From Myxacorys californica WJT36-NPBG1 (lineage in GTDB: Bacteria; Cyanobacteriota; Cyanobacteriia; Leptolyngbyales; Leptolyngbyaceae), in the NCBI GenBank assembly GCA_019359315.1, contig JAHHHO010000054.1, positions 1 to 35,427 on the forward strand: a stretch of DNA of 35,427 nucleotides, in the 5' to 3' direction. Positions 26,695 through 35,427 of the stretch are shown here, in pieces (within the stretch, counting starts at the first letter, position 1; each line of letters opens with the position of its first letter). The translations under genes were made by a program, and so were the position numbers. The notes under the pieces are model-generated. The model worked only from the letters and a program-made list of their open reading frames with translations, ran no database searches and was not told the origin of the DNA.

Positions 26695-27639
26695 ATGTCT
26701 GTCTTTGCTCCTCTGATCGGACAACCCCAAGCCGTGGAACTGCTGGCACAAGCCATTGCTCGCGATCGCGTTGCGCCCGCCTATCTTTTCGCGGGTTCTT
26801 CGGGCATTGGCAAACGCTTAGCGGCTCAATGCTTCTTGAAACTTTTGTTGTCTCCATCGCCTCGACTGTCAATTGCGCCCTCACTTCAGCACCGCATCAC
26901 GGCGCGAAATCATCCTGATTTATTGTGGGTCGAGCCGACGTATCTTTACCAAGGCAAACGGCTCTCTCCAATCGAGGCAGACGCGGCAGGGCTAAAACGC
27001 AAAACTCCGCCGATGGTACGGCTGGAGCAGATTCGAGAAATCACACAGTTCCTTGGTCGTCCGCCAATGGAAGCGCCGCGATCGGTGGTGATCATGGATG
27101 CTGCCGAAACCATGCCCGAATCGGCGGCGAATGCTCTGCTTAAAACCCTAGAAGAACCTGGAAAAGCAACGATTATTTTGCTCGCTCCGAGTGTCGAAGC
27201 GCTGCTACCAACGCTCGTTTCTCGCTGCCAGCGCATTCCCTTTTACCGCCTAGATCCCGTTGCGATGACGCAAGTTCTGCGGCAAGTGGGACAGGAAGAG
27301 ATTTTGTCTCAGCCGCAAATTTTAGACCTGGCACAAGGCAGCCCTGGAGCCGCGATCATGCATCGTCAAAAGCTCGAAACGATTCCACCAGACTTGCTCT
27401 CAGCGCTGACCTTGCCTCGGACGTTGCGAGAGGCATTGAGTCTTGCCCGCGCGATCGCAAAAACCTTAGACAGTGACGCGCAGTTGTGGCTCGTGGACTA
27501 TCTCCAGCAGGTGTATTGGTCACAATCAGGTAGTGCAGCCGCGCTCCAATTGCTCGAAGATGCTCGAAAGTACCTACTAGCCTACGTTCAGCCGCAGCTT
27601 GTCTGGGAAGTTACCCTGATGTCAATGCTGAATGGTTAG
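26695..27639 (+). CDS. holB: DNA polymerase III delta' subunit
   Basis: Clamp-loader subunit of the replicative polymerase. The protein (314 residues from the ATG at 26695) begins [17 protein letters not shown]. The P-loop position reads GSSGIGKR, with Arg after the Lys, which fits the known loss of ATP binding in delta'. [10 protein letters not shown] and the SRC motif (LVSRCQRI) are conserved. The usual zinc-ligand cysteines between the P-loop and NHPDLL are absent here. The frame is open to a TTG at 26674, but MSVFAPL is the better start. It ends in a 4-bp overlap with the convergent pyrD. A CTGT-rich stretch precedes the start. Confidence 0.93.
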   Translation: MSVFAPLIGQPQAVELLAQAIARDRVAPAYLFAGSSGIGKRLAAQCFLKLLLSPSPRLSIAPSLQHRITARNHPDLLWVEPTYLYQGKRLSPIEADAAGLKRKTPPMVRLEQIREITQFLGRPPMEAPRSVVIMDAAETMPESAANALLKTLEEPGKATIILLAPSVEALLPTLVSRCQRIPFYRLDPVAMTQVLRQVGQEEILSQPQILDLAQGSPGAAIMHRQKLETIPPDLLSALTLPRTLREALSLARAIAKTLDSDAQLWLVDYLQQVYWSQSGSAAALQLLEDARKYLLAYVQPQLVWEVTLMSMLNG

Positions 27640-28802
27640 TGGTGAGCCAACCCGATCGCGTCTCCGATCGAGGTCATTCCGTGCTGGTCTAGCTTCTGCA
27701 CCAAGCCTTGAAGAATGCGGCGAACCATGCCAGGGCCTTCGTAAATCCAGCCCGTGTAAACTTGAACGAGACTTGCCCCTGCCGCGATTTTCTCCCAGGC
27801 ATCATCTGGAGTGAAAACGCCTCCGACTCCAATAATCGGCAGCTTGCCACCCGTTTGTTTGTAGATGAAATGGATCACTTCGGTCGATCGCGCTCTCACT
27901 GGCATACCACTAATGCCACCTGCTTCCTCTGTGACGGGTTTCCCGGTTGCCGCGATCGTTGCTGTTTTCAATCTATCGCGACGAATTGTTGTATTCGTCG
28001 CAATGACTCCTGACAGAGCGTAGCGCTGAGCTAGACTCACCACATCAGCAATGTCTGCCCAATCCAAGTCAGGCGCAATTTTGATAAGAAGCGGCTTGGC
28101 AGCGCTATTTTCCTGTTGTAAGGCAGACAAAATTGGTTCTAGCTGATCGGTTGCTTGCAGCGATCGTAGTCCTGGTGTGTTGGGAGAGCTGACATTGACG
28201 ACAAAATAATCTCCTAATTCTTTCAGCAGCCGAAAACTTCCTAAATAATCCTCTGCTGCGTCTTCTAACGGCGTGATCTTCGACTTCCCTAGATTCACCC
28301 CAACCGGAAACGCGCCCTTTCGATGCATCAATCGCTCTGCTAGGGCTGCCGCGCCTTGGTTGTTGAATCCCATGCGATTGAGGGCTGCTAAATCCTCTGG
28401 CAAGCGAAACAAGCGAGGCTGCGGATTTCCGGGTTGAGCATGAAGCGTGACTGTCCCAACTTCTGCAAAGCCAAAGCCAAAATTTGACCAAATATTGGCT
28501 GCTACGCCATCTTTATCAAATCCTGCGGCGAGTCCAATCGGATTTGAGAACGCATGTCCCCACAGCGTCTGCTCTAGCCGAGCATTCTGAAAGCCATAGA
28601 GCTGATCTAATCGTGATCGCACCCAACGCTTCGGAGCAGAATTGGTATTAAACCAACTGAGCGATCGCAGCGTTTGCTGAGCCAACCATTCTGGATCAGC
28701 GTTCACTCCTGAAAATAGAACCGGACGCACAATTGCTCGATACAGATCAGCCAACAGAACCTCAATCTTGCGATCGCAACTCACGAACCCAAAAATCACC
28801 AT
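27636..28802 (-). CDS. pyrD: Dihydroorotate dehydrogenase (quinone), class 2
   Basis: Oxidises dihydroorotate to orotate with FMN and passes electrons to quinone at the membrane. Class 2 features: an N-terminal amphipathic region ([12 protein letters not shown]), [10 protein letters not shown], the substrate and FMN stretch FNNQG, and the catalytic serine in NVSSPNTPG (Ser206). GVIATNTT and IIGVGGV bind FMN. The frame is open to 28886, but the ATG at 28802 (388 residues) has GGGAG 11 bases upstream and fits the family length. Its stop TAA shares bases with the holB stop. Pyrimidine-related genes at 12-15 kb are not in the same unit. Confidence 0.93.
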   Translation of the reverse strand: MVIFGFVSCDRKIEVLLADLYRAIVRPVLFSGVNADPEWLAQQTLRSLSWFNTNSAPKRWVRSRLDQLYGFQNARLEQTLWGHAFSNPIGLAAGFDKDGVAANIWSNFGFGFAEVGTVTLHAQPGNPQPRLFRLPEDLAALNRMGFNNQGAAALAERLMHRKGAFPVGVNLGKSKITPLEDAAEDYLGSFRLLKELGDYFVVNVSSPNTPGLRSLQATDQLEPILSALQQENSAAKPLLIKIAPDLDWADIADVVSLAQRYALSGVIATNTTIRRDRLKTATIAATGKPVTEEAGGISGMPVRARSTEVIHFIYKQTGGKLPIIGVGGVFTPDDAWEKIAAGASLVQVYTGWIYEGPGMVRRILQGLVQKLDQHGMTSIGDAIGLAHH

Positions 28803-28932
28803 AGCGCATCTCACTCCCTTCCAGGGCACTCTAAGCCAGGAGCACGAGTGTTTTCGTCTCTTTTTCGTTGCATTGCCCAATTGCATTGCCCAGAAATTGC
28901 ACCGCTATCGCTAGTTTTAACCGCCAGATCCT

Positions 28933-31728
28933 ATGGGTCAGACAAAAGAGCCAACCGCCTATGATCAGCACCTCGTTACCTTGGGACACGTGTTGCAGAC
29001 TCTACGTGAAGGAACAACCCCTGATGCGCTTGTCGATGCAGTCTTGGCCTATCTCAAAGCTGAATTTAGCTATGAACTGATCTGGATCGGACTCTACGAT
29101 CGCGTCAGTGGTCGGCTTTCTGGCAAAGGTGGGGTCAGTCCTTTAGGCGGCGGTGATGCTCCATTGCTAAGGCAGCGCCTCACGCTCACGTCAGGCGATG
29201 TGCTAGAGCAAATCGTCATGCAGCAACGTCCGCTCACCTTTCCTGATCTGCGAGAAGAAGTTCGAGCGAACGAGTGGCGCAAATTAGCTCAACGAGCCGG
29301 TATTCAAGGCACAATGATGTTCCCGATCTCCTATCAGGAGAAGTGCTTTGGTGTAGCAATGCTGGGATCGCGGTTGTGGGGAAATTTTCCTAAAACTGAA
29401 GATAAAGCCTTATTGTCAATGGTATTGGGCGGCTTGGCCAGTGCGTTAGATGCGGTTGAAACGGAATGGCAACGACAGCAAATTAAGCAGCTAGATGAGC
29501 CACTCCTGCGGTTACTGGCTCAACTGCGATCGCGCTCTAATCTGGGTCAGCGTCTTGATGCTGTGGTTGATAGTACTCATCAGTTTATTCAGCCGACCCG
29601 CACCAGTGTGTACTGGTTTGAGCGCCAACGTCGCTATTTTTGGCGGAGAGTGACAACCCAAAAAACCGCCACTCGCCTAGCGCCAAACTCCGGAGGAGCA
29701 CTCAACGAACACCAGCCCATTTCGGGAATGACGGTGCAGGAGATGAGTAGTTTCTACCAGGCTCTGATGGCAGATCAAGTCGTGTCCATTGGAGAAGCGA
29801 CGAGTTCGCTCAGAGCTGATGCCACGAGCCGCTTAATGCAAAATATTAAAGCGCGATCGCTGTTGGCCGCACCCATTCTTTACCGCAACGAACTCTTAGG
29901 CTTTCTCGCCGCCGAAGGCAGCGATGCCAGAATTTGGCAAGAAGGGGAGAAAAATTTTATTCGAGGAGCTGCCCAACTGATCGCCTTGGTCGCTCCGCTC
30001 GAAGGCATGGAGACGCTGATTGAGCAGACGAGGCTCGATCAGGCACTGACGGCTGAAATTGCTCACTCGATCTATGACACGAGCGATTGGAAAGTCACCC
30101 TGAAGAATGCAGCAGAGCTGGTAGGCAAACGCCTCCGCACCGATCGCTTTCTCGCCCTATTCTATAACCGAGAGCAGGGACACTTCGAGGTTTGCTATCA
30201 GAGCCATCCCAAGAACCGACGAACCCTAACAACGATGCTGGGCAGTCTCAGTCCAATCGATTGGGACATGCTAGAGCGCAAACAAGGCGCGATCGCTATC
30301 GAGAACCTGGAAGAGGATTTACGCTTGGCGGCATGGCGCGATCCCTTGCTGGGTCTAGGCGTGCGATCGCTGTTGGTCTGCAATACGGCTCCTGAACAGT
30401 CGGTAGAAGGATTACTGATCATCGCTCATGACGCTCCCCGGTCTTGGAGTGAGTCCGAAGGCGAATTGGCTCAAGCTGTGGCGCGACAAATCGGCTTGAT
30501 GTTGCGGCAGTGGCAACTGCAACGGCAATATGAACAACAGCAGAAGATCTATCAAACCGTTCAGTGGGGGTTGGCGTCGATTCAACAAACCCAGCATTTA
30601 GATCTATTAGAACGCTCTGCTCTGCACTATATTGCTCAAGTCCTGCAAGCGCCCATCGCCCTCCTCGTGTCATGGTTTCCCGGCAAACGATGGGGACGGT
30701 TAATGCAATCGATTGAAACCGATCCAAGCTTTAGCTGCAATCCTGTCTTGAAGGTGTCTCTTGAAACCGATGTGCTGATGCATCGCGCCCTTGCCCACGA
30801 TGGCATTTTGCCACTTTCGATCGACGATATCCCAGCTGAAACTCGTCAATGGCTGAATGTACCAGACGCCGGACAACTCCTGGTGATGGCGCTGCGAACG
30901 GCGAGTGAGCACGAACCATCGGCAGTGCTGATTGTGGTAGATGTTCTAGAGCGCCAGTGGCTCGATCGTCAAGTCGCGGCCTTGACGATTTTGGTGAGTC
31001 AGTTTGCCTGGTCGCGGCGCTACCTGATGCTGTCTGAAAGCTTAAAGGCTCAGCGAGATCGCTTAGAGCGTCTCAGTTGGTACAAGCATCGCCGTCTAGA
31101 AGATCTGCATCGAACCGTCAAATCTGGCGTGAAGCGACTGAAGGAAATTCCTAGCCCCCATCCCGACCCACTCATGGCAACTCGTCAGCAGCAGATTCTC
31201 CGACAGATGGAGGACGAGATGGTGCCAATTAACGCCGTGATTCGCGATGAACAGTGGCAACTGGCCCAGCGAACAGACACTGTACCGCTGATCAGTCTGC
31301 TCCGCCGCGCCCTCGATCGCGTCGATCATCTGATTAAACAGCGACAACTCTGGTCACAGGTTCACAACGAGACAAACCCGATGATTACTGGGGATATCAC
31401 TAAAATCGAACTCGTGCTGTACGAACTGCTGTTACTTGCGGGTGGGCGATCGCACCCTGGCGGACGCCTCGATATTTGGTGTCGTCCTCTAGATTCACGC
31501 TGCGTAGAAGTCTCGATTACCGATGATGGAACGATTGAGCCGCGTTTAATTGAAGACTTAGAAACGGGCAGAGCTGTTGATTTATTAGCCCCGTCTATGA
31601 TTGACAAATCGCCCGGTCTGCATCTCGCCATCTGTCAGTCATTAATGAAGCAACTGGGTGCAGAATTCAACCTTTACAAGCTAGAAGACGGACGACTCAT
31701 GAGTCGATTGGTTCTCCCACTCGGCTAA
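28933..31728 (+). CDS. Multi-GAF sensor protein with degenerate histidine-kinase-like C-terminus
   Basis: A 931-residue soluble signalling protein. The first GAF-like domain covers about residues 20-175 (DAVLAYLKAEFSYELIWIGL), and further GAF-like regions lie at about 195-360, 375-520 and 545-690. From about 715 there is a helical stretch containing WYKHRRLEDLHRTVKSG, in the place of a dimerisation helix. The last 110 residues resemble a histidine-kinase ATPase: ITDDG recalls the G1 box and GLHLAICQSLMKQLG the G2 box. The N-box Asn is missing (IELVLYELLLLAGG) and no standard H-box is seen, so kinase activity is doubtful. No cysteine in a typical phycobilin-binding motif is obvious. It is divergent from pyrD. 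Confidence 0.8.
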   Translation: MGQTKEPTAYDQHLVTLGHVLQTLREGTTPDALVDAVLAYLKAEFSYELIWIGLYDRVSGRLSGKGGVSPLGGGDAPLLRQRLTLTSGDVLEQIVMQQRPLTFPDLREEVRANEWRKLAQRAGIQGTMMFPISYQEKCFGVAMLGSRLWGNFPKTEDKALLSMVLGGLASALDAVETEWQRQQIKQLDEPLLRLLAQLRSRSNLGQRLDAVVDSTHQFIQPTRTSVYWFERQRRYFWRRVTTQKTATRLAPNSGGALNEHQPISGMTVQEMSSFYQALMADQVVSIGEATSSLRADATSRLMQNIKARSLLAAPILYRNELLGFLAAEGSDARIWQEGEKNFIRGAAQLIALVAPLEGMETLIEQTRLDQALTAEIAHSIYDTSDWKVTLKNAAELVGKRLRTDRFLALFYNREQGHFEVCYQSHPKNRRTLTTMLGSLSPIDWDMLERKQGAIAIENLEEDLRLAAWRDPLLGLGVRSLLVCNTAPEQSVEGLLIIAHDAPRSWSESEGELAQAVARQIGLMLRQWQLQRQYEQQQKIYQTVQWGLASIQQTQHLDLLERSALHYIAQVLQAPIALLVSWFPGKRWGRLMQSIETDPSFSCNPVLKVSLETDVLMHRALAHDGILPLSIDDIPAETRQWLNVPDAGQLLVMALRTASEHEPSAVLIVVDVLERQWLDRQVAALTILVSQFAWSRRYLMLSESLKAQRDRLERLSWYKHRRLEDLHRTVKSGVKRLKEIPSPHPDPLMATRQQQILRQMEDEMVPINAVIRDEQWQLAQRTDTVPLISLLRRALDRVDHLIKQRQLWSQVHNETNPMITGDITKIELVLYELLLLAGGRSHPGGRLDIWCRPLDSRCVEVSITDDGTIEPRLIEDLETGRAVDLLAPSMIDKSPGLHLAICQSLMKQLGAEFNLYKLEDGRLMSRLVLPLG

Positions 31729-31861
31729 TCATCAGATTCCTAAATTTTCGGTATCACTTTGCAAGTCTGTCGATACAATGAAGGGCGTTTATGGCAGTGT
31801 TGGACTGTCTCCGTAATACTGATGCTTCGATCCAGGGTGTATTGGTCTCACTGCTATAGGA

Positions 31862-32386
31862 ATGCTGGTAACGCTTATGTCTGCTGCGCTAAAGTCGTCT
31901 CGACGCAAACGCTCTGATTCAAACCGCTCTCGGGTTCACCCTAGTGCTCTAGATGCTCGCCGCACCGCAACCTTCAGTCCGATTGGCGTTAAGCGTTTGC
32001 CGTCGCAAGACAGTGTTCCAACGTGGGTGCGATCGCTACTGGTGGTGCAGCAGGCATCGGTTGTCGCCACTTTTGCGCTGGTAGGCTCTGTACTAGCCGT
32101 GTATGGCTGGACAGTTTATTCTCAGCAGGTGTGGGGAAAAGAGTACCAGCATCTCGAAACCCTTCGGCGCAACGAGCGTCAACTCACCACCAACAAAGAA
32201 ATGCTGAAGGATCAAATTGCCAAACAGGGCAATCGTCCAGGGACAGTATTAACGCCGCAAAGTCCAGATAAACTGATTTTCTTGACGCCTACTTCTAGCC
32301 AAGGGAGTGCGGCTACGGCCTCTCCTCAAGCACCGCCGACGGGCGTAGAGGCGGATTCTAAAGGAACCGCGCCCCTAGGTTATTGA
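31862..32386 (+). CDS. FtsL-like single-pass membrane protein next to ftsI
   Basis: A 174-residue protein with a basic, Ser/Arg-rich cytoplasmic N-terminus, one membrane segment (about residues 62-84, ASVVATFALVGSVLAVYGWT), then a charged coiled-coil (LETLRRNERQLTTNKEMLKD) and a Pro/Ser-rich tail. This topology and its place directly upstream of the septal transpeptidase match FtsL, part of the FtsQLB divisome complex. Sequence similarity in this family is low, so the call rests on topology and context. It may start at 31862 or at an in-frame ATG at 31877. The gap to ftsI is short (11-35 bp), so they form one unit. Confidence 0.72.
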   Translation: MLVTLMSAALKSSRRKRSDSNRSRVHPSALDARRTATFSPIGVKRLPSQDSVPTWVRSLLVVQQASVVATFALVGSVLAVYGWTVYSQQVWGKEYQHLETLRRNERQLTTNKEMLKDQIAKQGNRPGTVLTPQSPDKLIFLTPTSSQGSAATASPQAPPTGVEADSKGTAPLGY

Positions 32387-32421
32387 ACTGATGAGGGGTG
32401 AACAGCAAGGAGCTCGAACGA

Positions 32422-34473
32422 ATGGTGAAGCGGGGTAGATCCATTAAGAATTCGCGGTTGGCGCATCTAAGGCAACCTCCATCCGGGTCTATTCGATCGA
32501 ATGGCTCGGGCTATTCTGGTACGCTTTCGGCTCTTCTATCGGACTTGAGGGAGACTTCTTCTCGCGTCGCATCAGAGTTTTTAGACTCACGCCATGGTAC
32601 CTCCAGAGCAGCGAGGCTGATAGAGCGTCTACGTACCGCACACGCCAAACCCAGCCTGCGTCGATTATTTATCGTGTGGGCGGTGTTGCTGGGGGCAATG
32701 GTATTGCTCTTGCTCAATTTAGTGCGGCTTCAGGTGGTTCAGGCTCCAGATCTGTTAAAGCAGGCGCGATCGCAACAAACGACTTTTTTGCGTCCGTTTA
32801 TTCCTCGTCGTCCAGTGGTTGATCGAGTGGGAAACGTGCTTGCAATCGATCAACCAGTTTACACACTGTACGCACATCCGATTGCGTTCAAGGAGCCTAA
32901 AACGGTTGTTGCTGAAAAGCTGGCTTCAGTTTTAGGACAATCGCCCGGAGAAATTTTACGCAAACTCGATTCTGCGGAAAGCGGCATCCGATTAGAAGTG
33001 GCCTTGTCTGAAAATGCTGCCGACCGACTCCAAGATTTGCAGATCGACGGGCTAGATTTGGCGCAGCAGCAACAGCGCTTGTATCCCCAACAAAATCTCA
33101 CGGCCGATGTAGTCGGGTATGTCGATGTTGATCAGCAAGGTCAAGCAGGTGTTGAACACAGCCACAAGAATTTATTAGAGCGCTCGATCAAATCCGTGCG
33201 GTTAAGTCGGACAGGCCTCGGCTCGATGATGCCCGATCGGATTCCGGGCGGCTTCTTGCACATTGATAACCTGCATTTGCAGTTGACGATCGATAGTCGG
33301 GTGCAACGGACGGCGCAGACCGTGCTCCAGCAGCAGGTGAAGAAGTTTGGGGCGAAACGAGGCGTCGTTTTGGTAATGGATGCCACTGATGGAGCGCTGC
33401 GGACACTAGTTTCTGAGCCCTCCTACAACCCGAACGAGTATTACAAAGCAAACGTCGAGCGGTTTAAGAACTGGGCGATGACTGACCTCTATGAACCGGG
33501 TTCGACCTTTAAGCCGCTTAATGTTGCGATCGCGCTCGAAACCAAGTCGATTAAACCAGATCAGGTGTTTAATGATGAAGGCTCGATCTACGTGGACCAG
33601 TGGCCCATCCAAAACTTTGACTATTCCACCGCGGGAGCGCGTGGAATGACGACCGTAACCCAAATTCTAGAGCGCTCTAGCAACGTGGGTATGGTACATA
33701 TCATTCAACAGATGCAGCCTAACGAATATTACAACTGGCTGCAAAAAATTGGACTTGGACAAACCACGGGAACCGATCTTCCCTTTGAAATTGCCGGACA
33801 GCTTAAAGATCGCAAAACCTTTACCGAATCGTCTATCGATCCGGCAACGAGTGCCTTTGGACAAGGTTTTTCGCTGACGCCGATTCAGCTTGTACAACTG
33901 CATGGCATCTTGGCAAGCGGCGGTAAACTGATCACGCCGCATGTGGTGCAAGGCTTGTATGACGATGCAGGACAACCGTACTGGCAACCCATCCAAAATC
34001 AAAATCCACCGAAACAAATTTTCTCGCCGCAAACGACGCAGACCGTGCTTCAGATGATGGAATCGGTGGTGCAAAATGGCAGTGGCAAAGCGGCTCGCGT
34101 TCCGGGGTATCGCGTCGCTGGAAAAACGGGAACGGCACAGAAGGCGAGTGCTGGCGGTGGCTATCAGGAAAGCGCTAAAATCACAAGCTTTGTATCTATC
34201 TTCCCGGTGGAGAATCCGCGTTACGTGGTAGCAGCCGTGATTGATGAGCCGAAAGGTGAAGATGCCTTTGGCTCAACAGTAGCGGCTCCGATCGTCAAAT
34301 CGGTGATCGATGCGCTGATTACTTTGGATAAGATTCCGCCCAGTCAACCTACAGGTCAACCCCCAGGTCAGCCGATTCCGGGTGTTACTCCAACTCCTGG
34401 AGCCAGCCCGACGGAAAGCCTTGATCCGGCAGCAAATCCAAGCGCTGAGGTAACCCCGTCTCCAATTCAGTGA
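32422..34473 (+). CDS. ftsI: FtsI/PBP2B-type septal peptidoglycan transpeptidase
   Basis: Class B penicillin-binding protein that crosslinks septal peptidoglycan. I take the ATG at 32422 (683 residues), because AAGGAG (32407-32412) stands nine bases upstream; the frame is also open from a GTG at 32398. A cytoplasmic N-terminus of about 80 residues precedes one membrane segment (82-105). The dimerisation domain contains RRPVVDRVGNVLA. The transpeptidase domain has SxxK in GSTFKP (Ser361, Lys364), SxN in RSSNVG (419-421) and KTG in GKTGTAQ (568-570). The C-terminal 45 residues are Pro/Gly/Ser-rich, a flexible tail. It follows the FtsL-like gene. Confidence 0.94.
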   Translation: MVKRGRSIKNSRLAHLRQPPSGSIRSNGSGYSGTLSALLSDLRETSSRVASEFLDSRHGTSRAARLIERLRTAHAKPSLRRLFIVWAVLLGAMVLLLLNLVRLQVVQAPDLLKQARSQQTTFLRPFIPRRPVVDRVGNVLAIDQPVYTLYAHPIAFKEPKTVVAEKLASVLGQSPGEILRKLDSAESGIRLEVALSENAADRLQDLQIDGLDLAQQQQRLYPQQNLTADVVGYVDVDQQGQAGVEHSHKNLLERSIKSVRLSRTGLGSMMPDRIPGGFLHIDNLHLQLTIDSRVQRTAQTVLQQQVKKFGAKRGVVLVMDATDGALRTLVSEPSYNPNEYYKANVERFKNWAMTDLYEPGSTFKPLNVAIALETKSIKPDQVFNDEGSIYVDQWPIQNFDYSTAGARGMTTVTQILERSSNVGMVHIIQQMQPNEYYNWLQKIGLGQTTGTDLPFEIAGQLKDRKTFTESSIDPATSAFGQGFSLTPIQLVQLHGILASGGKLITPHVVQGLYDDAGQPYWQPIQNQNPPKQIFSPQTTQTVLQMMESVVQNGSGKAARVPGYRVAGKTGTAQKASAGGGYQESAKITSFVSIFPVENPRYVVAAVIDEPKGEDAFGSTVAAPIVKSVIDALITLDKIPPSQPTGQPPGQPIPGVTPTPGASPTESLDPAANPSAEVTPSPIQ

Positions 34474-34579
34474 AGCACTCATGTGTGGCAATATTATCGG
34501 AACGGCATTTGTGATTGCGGCATTCGGAGCAGAGGAAAATGCAGCCGATAAGCTGCTTTATCGGAATGAGGTTGTATTG

Positions 34580-35113
34580 CTAATGTAAGTTCGACGGATT
34601 AGAAGAAGGCAGCGCAGGTAAGCCCTTCGATCGCAAGTCGAGCGACGGTAACTTGGGCTGATAGATGTAGGCAATCAATCCTGCCAACACATTGACGAGA
34701 AAGTTCCAACCACTACAATGCCGAGAATGCTCGATTTGGCAAATGTTCTGCAGTTGGTCATTCACCGACTCAACGATCGACTGCTTTCTGAGCAGAATCT
34801 TGTCAATCAGTTTGACCAAGTGCTGCTGCATGTTTTTACGCGCTTTGGTCACAAGCTGAAGTCCGCGTTGGTAGAGTTCCTCAAACAGCTTTTGAGCGAT
34901 ATAGCCTCGATTACCCCTGCGGAGCAGGGCCGTTTCATTGTGAGAAATGAAAAACTGGCTGCTTGATTCCCTCGTTCGACGTTCTTGAATTTTTTGAACC
35001 TTGCAAACGAGGACTTGGGGCTTCCAGATATCTCCCGGTGACAATGAAACAACCCTGCCCTCAAACCGTTGGCAGAAGTCATCCACGCTGCAGAAGATGG
35101 CGGTGACATCCAA
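34580..35113 (-). pseudogene. IS982-family transposase remnant with internal deletion
   Basis: The first 18 codons read (M)DVTAIFCSVDDFCQRFE, the usual start of IS982-family transposases. The last half (GYIAQKLFEELYQRGLQLVT, then LLRKQSIVESVNDQLQN and RHCSGWNFLVN) is the normal C-terminal domain with the last acidic residue. The middle, which should hold the first two catalytic acidic residues, is missing: 177 residues instead of roughly 270-300. The initiator is TTG where ATG is usual, and there is a TAG seven codons upstream. It is probably inactive. I could not define the terminal inverted repeats. A 35-codon frame at 34481-34588 runs into this end and may be what the insertion truncated. 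Confidence 0.75.
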
Positions 35114-35134
35114 GCGCGATTTGATCGGTTCTAT

Positions 35135-35191
35135 AAGCTGAGTCTCGAAAGATTGAGATTACCTTCAAACGTAGTCTCAGCTTTTCTTTTG
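35135..35191 (+). terminator. Stem-loop with T-rich tail near the insertion-sequence remnant
   Basis: AAGCTGAG (35135-35142) and CTCAGCTT (35176-35183) form an 8-bp stem with a 33-base loop, followed by TTCTTTT. It lies just upstream of the IS982-like reading frame, so it may block outside transcription into the element or be part of its end. Confidence 0.35.
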
Positions 35192-35323
35192 CGCTACTTC
35201 TCTCTCGTCGAACTCACGTTAAGAATAGTTCTAGCTGGGTCTTTGATTGGCAGCTCAAAGATGTGATTTCTGTACTTGATTTTGTAATCTTTGGTGAAAG
35301 TTGTCCTAGGTTCTGTTGACCTT

Positions 35324-35427
35324 TCAGCGAAGTTCAATCAGCAAGGCTGTGAAATAAACAAAGCTCAGAAAATTCTTGGCGGTCTTCTCGAAGCGAGAAA
35401 AGACCCGGCGAAAGTGCTTGAGCTTGT
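35324..35427 (-). mobile_element. IS5-family transposase, C-terminal end, cut by window edge
   Basis: Reading leftwards from the window edge, 34 codons end at a TGA at 35326-35324. The peptide includes KLKHFRRVFSRFEKTAKNF and ends ALLIELR, the characteristic C-terminus of IS5-family (IS427/IS1031-like) transposases with the YxxLKHFRRIFSRFEK motif. The rest lies outside. Just past the stop, GGTCAACAGAACC (35322-35310) next to a CTAG (35306-35309) may be the element's end and target site. Confidence 0.75.

Noticed and set aside
28105-28491. A 128-residue frame inside pyrD on the same strand
   Set aside because: It is an alternative frame of the pyrD coding region, which has a complete enzyme signature in its own frame.
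33667-34074. A 135-residue open frame antisense to ftsI
   Set aside because: It is a shadow of the transpeptidase domain and shows no recognisable protein pattern.
1-35427. Repeated GCGATCGC octamers as regulatory sites
   Set aside because: They occur throughout genes and gaps on both strands; this is the general HIP1 signature of cyanobacterial genomes, not a local regulator site.

Overview
The window is ordinary chromosomal DNA from a cyanobacterium, probably a filamentous, Leptolyngbya-like lineage; the genus is a guess. The evidence is the very frequent HIP1 octamer GCGATCGC on both strands, the tig-clpP-clpX cluster next to asd-dapA-RNase J, a CofG for deazaflavin, and several families I know only from cyanobacteria. 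No phage, plasmid, CRISPR or defence locus is visible.

Layout. 1-3.8 kb: an edge-truncated gene of unknown function, a 537-bp repeat-rich gap, a LuxR-type regulator, cofG, and an alpha/beta hydrolase overlapping cofG tail to tail. 3.8-7.4 kb (minus): clpX, clpP and tig, i.e. protein folding and degradation. 8-11.9 kb (plus): asd and dapA (lysine/diaminopimelate pathway) and RNase J, then tRNA-Arg(CCG) with a strong terminator. 12.1-13.4 kb (minus): a decayed dihydroorotase gene. 13.6-16.9 kb: signal peptidase I, facing a dihydroorotase-like protein and a two-domain histidine phosphatase. 16.9-17.4 kb: a gene-free stretch with a cloverleaf palindrome and a degenerate 21-bp tandem array. 17.4-24.5 kb (plus): LemA, an M48 membrane protease, a CPBP (CAAX-type) membrane protease, a small membrane protein and a copper-type P1B ATPase. 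24.8-31.7 kb: an FHA protein, a conserved cyanobacterial protein, tmk, holB, pyrD (convergent with holB) and a large GAF protein with a kinase-like C-terminus. 31.9-34.5 kb: an FtsL-like protein and FtsI (septal PBP). 34.6-35.4 kb: remnants of two insertion sequences, IS982-like and IS5-like.

The genes are mostly housekeeping: proteostasis (tig, clpP, clpX, membrane proteases), lysine and cell-wall precursor synthesis, septal wall synthesis, pyrimidine and dTTP metabolism, and RNA processing. I do not see a convincing new multi-gene system. The most unusual signals are a broken dihydroorotase (several stops, a frameshift and an Asp-to-Asn change) close to a dihydroorotase-like paralogue that also lacks most metal ligands; the 21-bp/heptapeptide array upstream of lemA; an interleaved stem arrangement in the cofG leader; and repeats between the first gene and the LuxR regulator.
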